40,039 bases of DNA from Mycolicibacterium sp. BiH015 (GTDB lineage: Bacteria > Actinomycetota > Actinomycetes > Mycobacteriales > Mycobacteriaceae). The position numbers and the translations under genes are program-made. The notes beneath the pieces are model-generated. The model was not told the origin of the DNA. It worked only from the letters and a program-made list of their open reading frames with translations, and made no database searches. Of this stretch, positions 1-7,987 are shown piece by piece. Within the stretch, counting starts at the first letter, position 1; each line of letters begins with the position of its first letter. The stretch is taken from NCBI RefSeq assembly GCF_027706845.1, contig NZ_JAQGCZ010000026.1, positions 1 to 40,039 on the forward strand, read 5' to 3'.

Positions 1-362
1 CATGTCGAGTCCGAGCATGTCGGCGGGGTAGCCGGTCTTTTCGGACACGATCGCCAGCACCACGTCTCCGGCGGGCAGGGAGGGGACGGGTGCGGCGGCG
101 GGTGTGGGGGCGGGTGCTGACGTCGGGGTGGCGAAGTCGGCGATGGTGTCGACGACGTCTTGGAGGGTGCGTAGGCCGGAGAGTTCGGAGGCCGGGATTT
201 CGGGTGCGCCGGGGAATTTGGCTTGGAGTGCGGCCAGGATTTCGACTTGTTTGATGGAGTCGATGCCCAGTTCGGCTTCCATTTCCATGTCGAGTCCGAG
301 CATGTCGGCGGGGTAGCCGGTCTTTTCGGACACGATCGCCAGCACCACGTCTCCGGCGGGCA
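1..362. repeat. Tandem ACP-coding direct repeat, 285-bp period
   Basis: Bases 1-77 are identical to bases 286-362, giving a 285-bp (95-codon) period inside the PfaA-like gene. The repeat encodes the start of one ACP and the start of the next, and the downstream copy is cut by the window edge, so the total number of copies cannot be known here. Perfect identity at all three codon positions points to recent duplication or gene conversion. In the complete copy all seven glutamates are GAA and all three glutamines are CAA, unlike the GAG-rich ketosynthase part of the same gene. Confidence 0.9.
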
Positions 363-3300
363 CAGACTGCGCCGCGGCAACGGGAACCGGCTGCGGCTGC
401 GTTGCTACCGGCGTCACGACCGGCGCCGGGGCGGGTTGCGGTGACGGTGCCGGGGCATTGACCGGCGCGAGCGGCGCCTGCACCGCGGCGGGCACCGAGG
501 TGAGCACAGGTACGGCTCCGTTGTGGGCCGGACGTTGCGGCTGCGGGACAACGGTGCGGTCGCCGATGATCTCGGCCATCATGTGCGTGGACATGTCCAG
601 GAACGACTGATGACTCTGCATCACGACGTCCAGGTACCGCTGGTGCTGGACCGCCGTCTCGCGCTGGATGCGATCGATGACACTCCATGCATCCGTGGAC
701 AATTCGGTGACGGGCACCTGGACCTCGGCGGCGTGAAGGTGCGGCGCAGGGGTCGGAACCGGTGAGGGCGCCGGAGAGTTCTGGAGCGCCGGGACGTCGG
801 TGGGCTGGATCACTGAGGTCAATTGAAGTCCTTCTGGCGCAGGCGGCGGCGTTTCGGGGGCGCTGAGGCGTGCACGCTTCGGTGTGATCGTTACTTGTCC
901 GTCTGACGGCGGATAGGGCTTGCCTACGTTTGCTCCGCCGACGAGGACGGCGTGTGCGGGTGCCGGCACGTGCTTCTCCGGTTGCTCGTAGTCCTCGTAG
1001 AGCGACACGAGATCGAGGGCGACACCGTTTGCGGCCAACTCCGCGAGCCCACGATGCCAACCCTGCAGCCCACCGGCCTTCGGATCGTCCAGGGCTACAG
1101 CGAGATGCGGTGTCGCGCCGAGGATCTGGGGAACCAGCTTGGTCAGGACCCGACCCGGCCCCACCTCGATGAACCGAGTGACCCCGTCCCGGGCCATCGC
1201 CTCGACCATCTCGCGGAAACGCACCGATTGCCGAACCTGGTCGCCGAGCTGATCGGCGACGTCGTGGCCGTACGGCTCCGCTGTGGCGTTGGCATAGACC
1301 GGGAACTGCGGTGCTCCGAGGCTCATCGTCTTCAGGTGCTCGGTCAACGGTGCCGAACTCGAGGCCACGATCGCCGAATGGAACGCCGACGCGACCGGCA
1401 GGCGTACCGACGTGTAGCCCGCCGCCTTGGCCGCGCCCTGGGCCCAGGAGATCTCGGCTTCGTGTCCGGCCAGCACCACTTGGGTGGGCGCATTGTCGTT
1501 GGCGATGACCAGCGTTCCGCCCGACTCGGGACGTGTCTCCAGCAGTGCCCGAACATCCTGCGCGCCCGCGGTGATGGCCAACATCGCGCCGTCCTGGCCG
1601 CGGCCGGCTTCGGCCATCAGCACCCCGCGGGTGCGTGCCGTCTCGACGAGTCGTTGCTTCGGCAGCACACCGGCCGCGGCCAGCGCGGTGACCTCCCCGA
1701 AGCTGTGGCCCGCGGCAGCGTCGGCGGACACACCGAGCCTGTCGAGGAGCGCGAGCTGCGCGAGACTGGCGGTCGCAATGGCAGGTTGGGCGTTCTGCAT
1801 TGCCGTCAGTTCGGTCTTCTGGGCATCTCGCGTCGCGGCGTCGAACGCCGGCTCGGGGAAGACGACGCGGTGAAGGTCTGCGAGGTCCTCGGCGAGCGCA
1901 TCCCACACCGCGAGAGCATCGGGGAAGGCGAGGGCCAGGTCAGCTCCCATCCCTACGTACTGGCTTCCCTGACCGGGGAACAGAAATGCCGTCTTTCCGT
2001 CGCAGCCGGGGCCGAAGCCGACGAAGATGTTGGCGTCCTTGATCTGTGACGCGGTGCCGTCTGCCAGCGCAGTGCGCAGTTTCTCGGCGAGCTTCTCCAC
2101 AGAGTCGGTGTCGGTCGCGACCAGGGCCGCCCTGGCGGGCTGCGACGCATCGAATGCGTGGGCCGACTCGAACGCGATGCGTGCGAGATCCTCACCCGCG
2201 CGGACAGCGGCCACCAGGTCGGCGGTCCGTTTCTGCAGTTCGGTGTCCGACGTCGCGCTGAGCACCACCAGCTCGCTGGGCAGTGTCCGCAACCGCTTCG
2301 CGCGCTGCTTCCCGCGATATTCCTCCAACGTGACGTGGAAGTTGCTGCCGCCGAAGCCGAACGAGCTGACTCCCGCACGCCGCGGTTGATCACCGGTACG
2401 CACCCACGGGCGCGTCTGCGCGTTGATGTAGAACGGTGTGTCGTCCAGTCCGAGCGCCGGGTTCGGCCGGTCCACCTTCATCGTGCCGGGCAATGCCGAA
2501 TGCTGCAGCGCCAGCACAGCCTTGATCAAACCCGCGGCACCTGCGGCGGCCTTCGTGTGTCCGATCTGGGACTTCACCGAGCCCAGCGCGATGCGAGCCG
2601 AATCGTCGGTGAACACGGACTTGAGTCCCGCGAACTCGGCGACGTCGCCCGCCTTCGTCGCGGTGCCGTGCGCCTCGACGAGCTCGACGGTGGCCGGCGC
2701 GTATCCCGCGTGCTCATATGCGCGGCGAAGCGCCTTCGCCTGACCTTCCGAACGTGGCGCGTAAACGCTGGAAGCTCTTCCGTCCGAGGACGATCCGAGA
2801 CCGCGGATCACGGCGTGAATCGGATCCCCGTCCCGCTCGGCGTCGCTGAGGCGCTTGAGCGCCAGCATGCCGACCCCTTCGCCGATGATGGTGCCGTCGG
2901 CGGCATCCGAAAAGGGTCTGCAGTCACCCGACTGGGAGAAGGCCGGGGTCTTGGAGAAGCACATGTACATCATGACGTCGTTGAGCGCGTCGACGCCGCC
3001 GGTCAGCACCATGTCCGATTCGTGCAGGTAGAGCCGATGCAGCGCGGCCTGCAGCGCGGACAGCGAACTCGCGCAGGCGGCGTCGACCACGAAATTGCTG
3101 CCGCCGAGGTCGAGCCGGTTCGCGACGCGTCCGGCGACCACGTTGCCCAGCAGTCCGGGGAATGTGCTCTCCTGCCACGCCGGGTAATGGCCGGCGATGT
3201 CGCGGCAGATCTCGTCTGCCTCATCTTCGGCCAGACCGTTCTCCAGCAGCGCTTTCCGCCAGATGGGCCGCTGCATCCGGGATCCCATCTGGACGACGAG

Positions 3301-3705
3301 CTCGGTCGTCGACGCGACGCCGAGTACCACGTCCACCCGGTCGAGGTCGACCTCCACCCCGGAGCGCATCGCCTCGTCGAGCACTTTTCTCGCCGCGATC
3401 AGGGCGAGCAGCTGAGCGGAATCGGTGGCAGGCAACGCGTTGGGCGGCAACCCGAACCGGATGGGGTCGAAGAGCACCGGCTCGATGAAGCCACCGCGTT
3501 TGCAATAGGTCTTGTCCGGGGTCTTGGGATCCGGATCGAAGTAGTCCTCGATCAGCCAGTGCGAGGGTGGCACCTCGCTGATGGCGTCCCGGCCGCTGGT
3601 GATTGTCCGCCAATAGCCTTCGAGCCCAGGCTCGCCCGGATAGATGGCGGTCACGCCGACGACGGCGACAGGGGTGGCCGTGGGATGTCGCTTCTCTTCG
3701 GTCAT
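1..3705 (-). CDS. PfaA-type polyunsaturated fatty acid / secondary lipid synthase (KS-AT-ACP-ACP..., 3' end outside window)
   Basis: This is an iterative multidomain synthase that builds a long acyl chain from malonyl units; 1235 codons are visible and the frame stays open at position 1. The N-terminal ketosynthase (about residues 10-450) has its nucleophile Cys211 in VVDAACASSLSA, a form typical of PfaA rather than modular PKSs. Its two active-site histidines lie in EAHGTATKAGD and KSQIGHTKAAAGA, so the triad is complete. An acyltransferase follows with Ser668 in AAGHSFGEVTA. A Pro/Ala-rich linker leads to an acyl carrier protein whose phosphopantetheine serine (codon at 256-258) sits in ELGIDSIKQVEI, and a second ACP begins at about position 77. 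The LGIDSIK motif and ACP tandems are hallmarks of Pfa synthases. The ATG at 3705 is preceded by AGGTG. The gene lies 39 bp after pfaD, so the two are probably co-transcribed. A ketoreductase domain and a PfaC-like partner would be expected beyond the left edge. The lipid product is unknown. Confidence 0.9.
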   Translation of the reverse strand, partial: MTEEKRHPTATPVAVVGVTAIYPGEPGLEGYWRTITSGRDAISEVPPSHWLIEDYFDPDPKTPDKTYCKRGGFIEPVLFDPIRFGLPPNALPATDSAQLLALIAARKVLDEAMRSGVEVDLDRVDVVLGVASTTELVVQMGSRMQRPIWRKALLENGLAEDEADEICRDIAGHYPAWQESTFPGLLGNVVAGRVANRLDLGGSNFVVDAACASSLSALQAALHRLYLHESDMVLTGGVDALNDVMMYMCFSKTPAFSQSGDCRPFSDAADGTIIGEGVGMLALKRLSDAERDGDPIHAVIRGLGSSSDGRASSVYAPRSEGQAKALRRAYEHAGYAPATVELVEAHGTATKAGDVAEFAGLKSVFTDDSARIALGSVKSQIGHTKAAAGAAGLIKAVLALQHSALPGTMKVDRPNPALGLDDTPFYINAQTRPWVRTGDQPRRAGVSSFGFGGSNFHVTLEEYRGKQRAKRLRTLPSELVVLSATSDTELQKRTADLVAAVRAGEDLARIAFESAHAFDASQPARAALVATDTDSVEKLAEKLRTALADGTASQIKDANIFVGFGPGCDGKTAFLFPGQGSQYVGMGADLALAFPDALAVWDALAEDLADLHRVVFPEPAFDAATRDAQKTELTAMQNAQPAIATASLAQLALLDRLGVSADAAAGHSFGEVTALAAAGVLPKQRLVETARTRGVLMAEAGRGQDGAMLAITAGAQDVRALLETRPESGGTLVIANDNAPTQVVLAGHEAEISWAQGAAKAAGYTSVRLPVASAFHSAIVASSSAPLTEHLKTMSLGAPQFPVYANATAEPYGHDVADQLGDQVRQSVRFREMVEAMARDGVTRFIEVGPGRVLTKLVPQILGATPHLAVALDDPKAGGLQGWHRGLAELAANGVALDLVSLYEDYEQPEKHVPAPAHAVLVGGANVGKPYPPSDGQVTITPKRARLSAPETPPPAPEGLQLTSVIQPTDVPALQNSPAPSPVPTPAPHLHAAEVQVPVTELSTDAWSVIDRIQRETAVQHQRYLDVVMQSHQSFLDMSTHMMAEIIGDRTVVPQPQRPAHNGAVPVLTSVPAAVQAPLAPVNAPAPSPQPAPAPVVTPVATQPQPVPVAAAQSVPAGDVVLAIVSEKTGYPADMLGLDMEMEAELGIDSIKQVEILAALQAKFPGAPEIPASELSGLRTLQDVVDTIADFATPTSAPAPTPAAAPVPSLPAGDVVLAIVSEKTGYPADMLGLDM

Positions 3706-3744
3706 TGCACCTGTTATCTATGCGGGTCGAAAGGGACGGGAAAG

Positions 3745-5355
3745 TCACCCCAGGGGGCGGGGCCGGAAGTCGAAGGCGGAAGCCGGCATTGCGACGCCGG
3801 CAGCACGAAGCTGTCCGGCGCGCGTCACGGCGGCGGCTCCCTCGAGGAGGTTCAGTGCGATCTGGCGGACGGTCCGTGCCTCGACGGGCTCGAGGAAACT
3901 GCCGCGGACCCATTCGTTGAAGGCGCCCATCGCCGGCCCGCACCAGATCTGGTAGTCGGCACGCCGCGCTACGTGCCCTTCACGTGCCCATTGCGCTCCG
4001 TTGAACAGATACCACCGGAATATCAGCGCCATCCGATGCTTAGGGTCTTCGGTGGCCCGCTGCACCTGACGGGGGTCCCTGGTCGAGAAGAAGTCCTGCG
4101 TTTCGGCCCACACGTCGGCGACGCTGCGGCCGAGCACCGTCTTCTCCAGGTTCTCCAGTTCGTGCGCGGGTGCTTCCTCCAAAGATGAGTAACGGCGGAA
4201 GAAGTCGGACAGTCGCTGTCCGCGCTGGGCGAACATGGTGCCACGCTTGAGTACCTGAACCGTCACACCCATCTCGAACATGTCGGCGGCCGGAGCCATC
4301 GCGACATCGGTGGACTGCGCGGCGGCGAGAAGGGTCCGCGCGTCGGCGGACAGCCCGCTTTCGACGGCGGACTGATTGACCGAACCGGTGAGGACGTAGG
4401 CCGCCCCGACGGCGAAGGCCGCCGCGACACCCGCAGGTGTGCCGAGGCCGCCTGCCGCACCGACGCGCGGCCACACCTCATAGCCCTGTTCGGTGGCGAT
4501 GGCGTCGCGCAGCGCGATGAGGCGCGGAACCAGCACGGTCAGTGCACGGTTGTCGGTGTGGCCACCCGAATCCGCTTCTGCGGTGATGTCTTCGGCGATC
4601 GGGATCCGGGCGGCGAGATCCGCTTCCTCCGGGCTGATCCGCCCCTCGGCGACCAGCGCGGCGACCAAAGCCTGCGGCGCGGGAGACAGGAACAGGCGCG
4701 CCACCTCTTCACGGGATACCTTGGCGAAGATGCGTCCGGCCCGCAGGACCTGCCCGTCCGGGCCGCGCCGCAGCCCCTTGACCGCGTACAGCACGATTGC
4801 CGGTGTCAGCTTCATGAACGCCGAGGCGGAAACGCACCGCACGCCGAGGCGGTGGAACAGTTCGATTGTCGCCATCTCGAGGCGATCGTCTTGGACGTTA
4901 TGGATCAGATTGGCACCCCAACTGACGGTGTCGCGTCCGAGCGCATTCTGAATCTCCCGGACGCCGGACTCCACTGCGCTCAGGTCCAGGCCCGCGCTGC
5001 CGAAGAATCCCATGCCTCCGGCGCGGACCGCTTCGACCGTCATCCGTGGGGTCGCGATCCCCCGCGCCATCTCGCCGACCACGTAGGGGAAGCGCACCCC
5101 GTGGGCGGCGGTGAAGCTGCGTTCGCCCAGCCATTCGGGGTAGATCGCCGGCAGAACCGCCAAGAGGTCCTGGCGCATGATCTCCGGGGTGAGCAGCCTG
5201 CCATCGTCCAGCAGCACCGCGCGGGGCCCATGCGCCGACCCCACTACCGCCACCGGTCTGCGAATCGATGCGAGCGCTTCCATCACGTCGGATCGATCGG
5301 ACAGACCGGTGGAGGCGGCGATCGCATGATCAGGCTCAGTCAGCGCTCCTCGCAC
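3745..5355 (-). CDS. PfaD-family enoyl reductase of the Pfa-like synthase
   Basis: PfaD is the stand-alone FMN-dependent (nitronate-monooxygenase-fold) enoyl reductase that works in trans with PfaA/PfaC-type synthases. The protein shows the family layout: an N-terminal part with PVAVVGSAHGPRAVLLDDGR, a TIM-barrel core (TVEAVRAGGMGFFGSAGLD, SWGANLIHN, GGHTDNRAL, GAAGGLGTPAGVAAAFAVGA), and the conserved C-terminal tail FRWYLFNGAQWA followed by ADYQIWCGPAMGAFNEW. I use the GTG at 5355 (536 aa). The same frame is open up to a TTG at 5415, but those 20 extra codons are AT-rich at third positions and have no ribosome site. An AAGGAG lies at 5371-5376, 15 nt before the GTG, which is rather far. The gene stops 39 bp before the PfaA-like gene and is its natural partner. 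Function assignment is strong; the start codon is uncertain. Confidence 0.88.
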   Translation of the reverse strand: MRGALTEPDHAIAASTGLSDRSDVMEALASIRRPVAVVGSAHGPRAVLLDDGRLLTPEIMRQDLLAVLPAIYPEWLGERSFTAAHGVRFPYVVGEMARGIATPRMTVEAVRAGGMGFFGSAGLDLSAVESGVREIQNALGRDTVSWGANLIHNVQDDRLEMATIELFHRLGVRCVSASAFMKLTPAIVLYAVKGLRRGPDGQVLRAGRIFAKVSREEVARLFLSPAPQALVAALVAEGRISPEEADLAARIPIAEDITAEADSGGHTDNRALTVLVPRLIALRDAIATEQGYEVWPRVGAAGGLGTPAGVAAAFAVGAAYVLTGSVNQSAVESGLSADARTLLAAAQSTDVAMAPAADMFEMGVTVQVLKRGTMFAQRGQRLSDFFRRYSSLEEAPAHELENLEKTVLGRSVADVWAETQDFFSTRDPRQVQRATEDPKHRMALIFRWYLFNGAQWAREGHVARRADYQIWCGPAMGAFNEWVRGSFLEPVEARTVRQIALNLLEGAAAVTRAGQLRAAGVAMPASAFDFRPRPLG

Positions 5356-5711
5356 GGTCAGGGACTCTAACTCCTTAATTAACGGTAGGGCTGATTTTGA
5401 ACGAGTAAATCGCAACGAGCAACGAAGTTAACGGTCACCGTCACGCTGCCATCTGGGTGAGCCGCCGCCGTAGGCCTGTTGTAGCAAACGGATCCGAGGC
5501 TGTCCGGTGGTCGATGGCTCATACTGAACGTGCTGATCACGCCGCTAAGTGGGTTGTCGACGGTTCGTCGCGCGGCTACACAGTGCCCCGCTCGGTGCAT
5601 GGTCTGGCCTTCGCCTGCGCGGCGAGACCGGGTAAGCGAGGATCGGCAGCACTTTTGCCCGGGCGCTGTTTGCCTACGTTGCTCGATGCGGCTCATGGCG
5701 GGCGCCTGAGG
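5356..5711. other. Intergenic region; upstream part of pfaD and 3' flank of the hemophore gene
   Basis: This 356-bp gap holds no convincing gene. The short frames present lack ribosome sites and family features. The end next to pfaD (about 5371-5432) is markedly AT-rich for this genome and includes a TTAATTAA block and the AAGGAG site, so it probably contains the promoter and leader of the pfaD-pfaA operon, transcribed leftward. I could not pick a convincing -35/-10 pair. The remainder up to the stop of the hemophore-related gene shows nothing notable, and no strong terminator hairpin is visible. Confidence 0.4.
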
Positions 5712-6071
5712 TCAGTAGTTCATGCACGAGTTGGCGACCGCAGCCACCTGTGGGCCGAAGGTTGCGGCCAGCATCTGCTGCAGCGCAGGGTTGGCCGCTT
5801 GTTCCTGCGCGATCCGCTGGCGGCGTTGGTCGACCGGTAGCGCGAGGAACGATTGGAGGTTGGCCTGCATGTCGGGCCGAAGCTGGAGCTGGGCGGCCAA
5901 TTCCGGAGTCTGGGCGCCCATGGCGGCTGTCACCTGCGCATAGTTGCAGGTCGTGGTCGCCAAGGCTTCCGAGATCGGATCGGCAGACGCGGGCGCGACC
6001 ACAGCTGGCAGCCATATCGCCGCCATTGCCCCGCCAACGATGCAGGCGCGCAACCGCCGTGTACACGTCAT
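5712..6071 (-). CDS. Secreted hemophore-related protein (Rv0203/Rv1174c family)
   Basis: The 119-aa product is exported. It has an N-terminal signal peptide with arginines at the start, a hydrophobic core and cleavage expected after ASA, just before DPISEALATTTCNYAQV. The mature part of about 90 residues is helical, with one cysteine near the N-terminus (TTTCNYAQV) and one at the C-terminus (NSCMNY). That is the pattern of the mycobacterial hemophore-related family that includes TB8.4 (Rv1174c) and the haem-binding Rv0203. The ATG at 6071 is preserved by a GGAAGGA ribosome site 9 nt upstream; the frame extends 24 codons further but without such a site. The gene is transcribed away from the neighbouring secreted protein gene at 6305. 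Haem binding itself is not shown by the sequence; the family name is by similarity. Confidence 0.8.
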   Translation of the reverse strand: MTCTRRLRACIVGGAMAAIWLPAVVAPASADPISEALATTTCNYAQVTAAMGAQTPELAAQLQLRPDMQANLQSFLALPVDQRRQRIAQEQAANPALQQMLAATFGPQVAAVANSCMNY

Positions 6072-6197
6072 GAATGTTCGTCCTTCCGTATGACGAGATC
6101 GCCGTGCACATTCGTGCGAGCACTCGATCCACCGAAGATTCACGCGATGGCTGTCTCGCCCTTTCTGGAGCGTATCGAGACAAACGCCGATGGCATA

Positions 6198-6209
6198 GAC
6201 GCATGCGTC
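6198..6209. promoter_or_regulatory. Perfect 12-bp palindrome between divergent secreted-protein genes
   Basis: GACGCATGCGTC is a perfect palindrome followed directly by AATTTTT. It lies in the 233-bp gap between the leftward hemophore-related gene (start 6071) and the rightward repeat-protein gene (start 6305), so it could be an operator acting on either gene. The rest of the gap carries no gene. The assignment is inference from symmetry and position. Confidence 0.35.
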
Positions 6210-6304
6210 AATTTTTGCCAGAATCAGCTACTCGGGTCCGGCGTCGGCGTAACATCCGCCTTCGGTGGCACCAGGAATGAACCTGCGGCGAACTGAGGAT
6301 CTCG

Positions 6305-7969
6305 ATGGATGTGGTTCGGGCCAGACGCGGCGCGCTGAGCGCCGCACTGGTCTCCAGCGCGCTGGCGACCGCGACCCTGCACGGAGCCCCCACCGCCGAT
6401 GCGACATGCTTCTCGATCTTCGGGATCGGTAACGGGAACGGTTGCACGAGCAACCCGACGAGTTTCGCGCTCGCGATAGGCGAAGGCGCGATAGCGGACG
6501 CCTCCACCGGGTTCTTCGGAGGCGCGTTCGCGTTGGGCAACAACGCCCGGGCCACGAGTGCCTACACCGCCTTCACCCTCGCCAACGCCGTCGGCGACAA
6601 CGCGTCAGCCTCGGCGATGTTCTCCCTTTTCTCGTTGCTCGGGCAGCTGGGGACGGGCAGCACCGCTGTGATCGGCGGTCCCAACCTCGCCCTCGGGATC
6701 TCCAACGGCCTCGGATCGCAGACCACGAACATCATCGGCGGGTTCAACGTCGTCGCGCACGTCGGGCCGGGCTCGGCGGCGGCGCTCGGCGGAACCCAAC
6801 TGCTGCTCGGCTATTCGGGCGGAAGCACGCCGCACACCGTGGGCTCCACCGGACTGGGCAACATCGCGATTCAGCTGGGGCCGGGAACCACCCAGACGAT
6901 CGGCGGTCTCAATCTGGCGATCGGTGCTTCCCCGTGGGGCAGCGGGGCGCAGAACACGCTCGCCGGTCTGCTCGGCACCGTTGCGCTCAACATCTTCGGC
7001 AACGGCAACGCCACAGCGCAAGGCGCCTTCGGCGGCGCCGTCAATCTGTTCGGCACCAGCAGCGCTCAGATGGCCGGCATCTTCGCCACCGCGCTGAACA
7101 TCCTGGGCGACGGCAACACCGTGAGAGTGCTTCCCGGCGCGCTGCTGAGCGTTGCCTTCGGTCTGTTGAGCAACGACGTCACCGTCGAGGCCGGGCCGGG
7201 TCCGCTGTCCTTGCAGGGGGCGATCTTCCAGAACGGCATGGCAGTCGGACAAGCCATCGCCGCCGCGATCGAGAGCGTGTCGGCCCCCGTGGACGGCGCC
7301 ACCTACGTGGCCTCGCAGACCCTCGGCGACGCCTTGTCAGCGGCGCTGGCCGGCGACATGGGCAGCGCGTTCACCACCCTGGCATCCCTGCCGAAGTCGG
7401 TCCTCGACGCCGTCCTGTTCGGATACGACGTCGACGGTGTGGGCCCGGCCGGCCCGGTACCGGGCCTGCTGTCGGCCAAGGATCCCGACTGTACGACTCA
7501 GTGCCACGACGGGGGTCCGATCTACCAGCTGCTGGTCGGACTGCCGAAAGCCGTCAGCACGGCACTGGCGAATATCCGTGCCGCCGTTGAAGATTCGAAC
7601 ACCGCCGAGGCCGCCGACGACCAGGGCGCCGACACCGTCTCGGCATCCACACTGCCGGACGCCGACTCTTCGGCGACCGACGAGCCGGTCACCGCACCTG
7701 AAGCCGAAGATGCCACCGACGAAGTCGCCGAAGACGACGAAACCGACCGCGCCGCAGTCGATGTCGTCGACGAGGATGACAGCACCGCCCCCGATGCGGA
7801 AGAGTCGTCCGACGCTCCGGATTCCCCGTCGACGACCACCGATGCCGAGGACGGTTCCGACGACTCCGACGACTCCGACGACGACACAGGCTCGTCCTCC
7901 GATGACGACTCCCGGCCCGAGAGGGCCGGAAAGCACCGCGCCGACGGTCCGCGGCACGCGACCAAATAA
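6305..7969 (+). CDS. Secreted Gly/Asn-repeat protein with long acidic C-terminal tail, function unknown
   Basis: I do not recognise a named family for this 554-aa protein. Residues 1-33 form a signal peptide (cleavage expected after TADA). A cysteine pair follows at residues 35 and 47 around FSIFGIGNGNG. Residues about 50-300 are hydrophobic, Gly- and Ala-rich quasi-repeats punctuated by turns such as GNN, GDN, GNGN and GDGN, for example ALNIFGNGNATAQGAFGG and ALNILGDGNTV, which suggests a beta-solenoid-like or PGRS-like surface domain. Residues 300-425 are Ala-rich, with a second cysteine pair in DPDCTTQCHDGG. The last 130 residues or so are dominated by Asp, Glu and Ser and end in a short basic stretch. 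The ATG follows GAGGAT at good spacing. The rmlA gene starts 18 bp after its stop, so it probably leads the dTDP-rhamnose operon. A cell-surface role is inference. Confidence 0.8.
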   Translation: MDVVRARRGALSAALVSSALATATLHGAPTADATCFSIFGIGNGNGCTSNPTSFALAIGEGAIADASTGFFGGAFALGNNARATSAYTAFTLANAVGDNASASAMFSLFSLLGQLGTGSTAVIGGPNLALGISNGLGSQTTNIIGGFNVVAHVGPGSAAALGGTQLLLGYSGGSTPHTVGSTGLGNIAIQLGPGTTQTIGGLNLAIGASPWGSGAQNTLAGLLGTVALNIFGNGNATAQGAFGGAVNLFGTSSAQMAGIFATALNILGDGNTVRVLPGALLSVAFGLLSNDVTVEAGPGPLSLQGAIFQNGMAVGQAIAAAIESVSAPVDGATYVASQTLGDALSAALAGDMGSAFTTLASLPKSVLDAVLFGYDVDGVGPAGPVPGLLSAKDPDCTTQCHDGGPIYQLLVGLPKAVSTALANIRAAVEDSNTAEAADDQGADTVSASTLPDADSSATDEPVTAPEAEDATDEVAEDDETDRAAVDVVDEDDSTAPDAEESSDAPDSPSTTTDAEDGSDDSDDSDDDTGSSSDDDSRPERAGKHRADGPRHATK

Positions 7970-7987
7970 CGGGAGCACACAGGCGCT

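Noticed and set aside
2158..4188. Long plus-strand open frame (676 codons) across the pfaA/pfaD region
   Set aside because: It is antisense to the KS/AT domains and to the 3' part of pfaD, has Arg/His/Gln-rich composition and no recognisable domain; high-GC DNA produces such shadow frames.
5379..5696. 105-codon minus-strand frame in the gap upstream of pfaD
   Set aside because: No ribosome site, no domain, composition not coding-like, and it overlaps the probable pfaD promoter.
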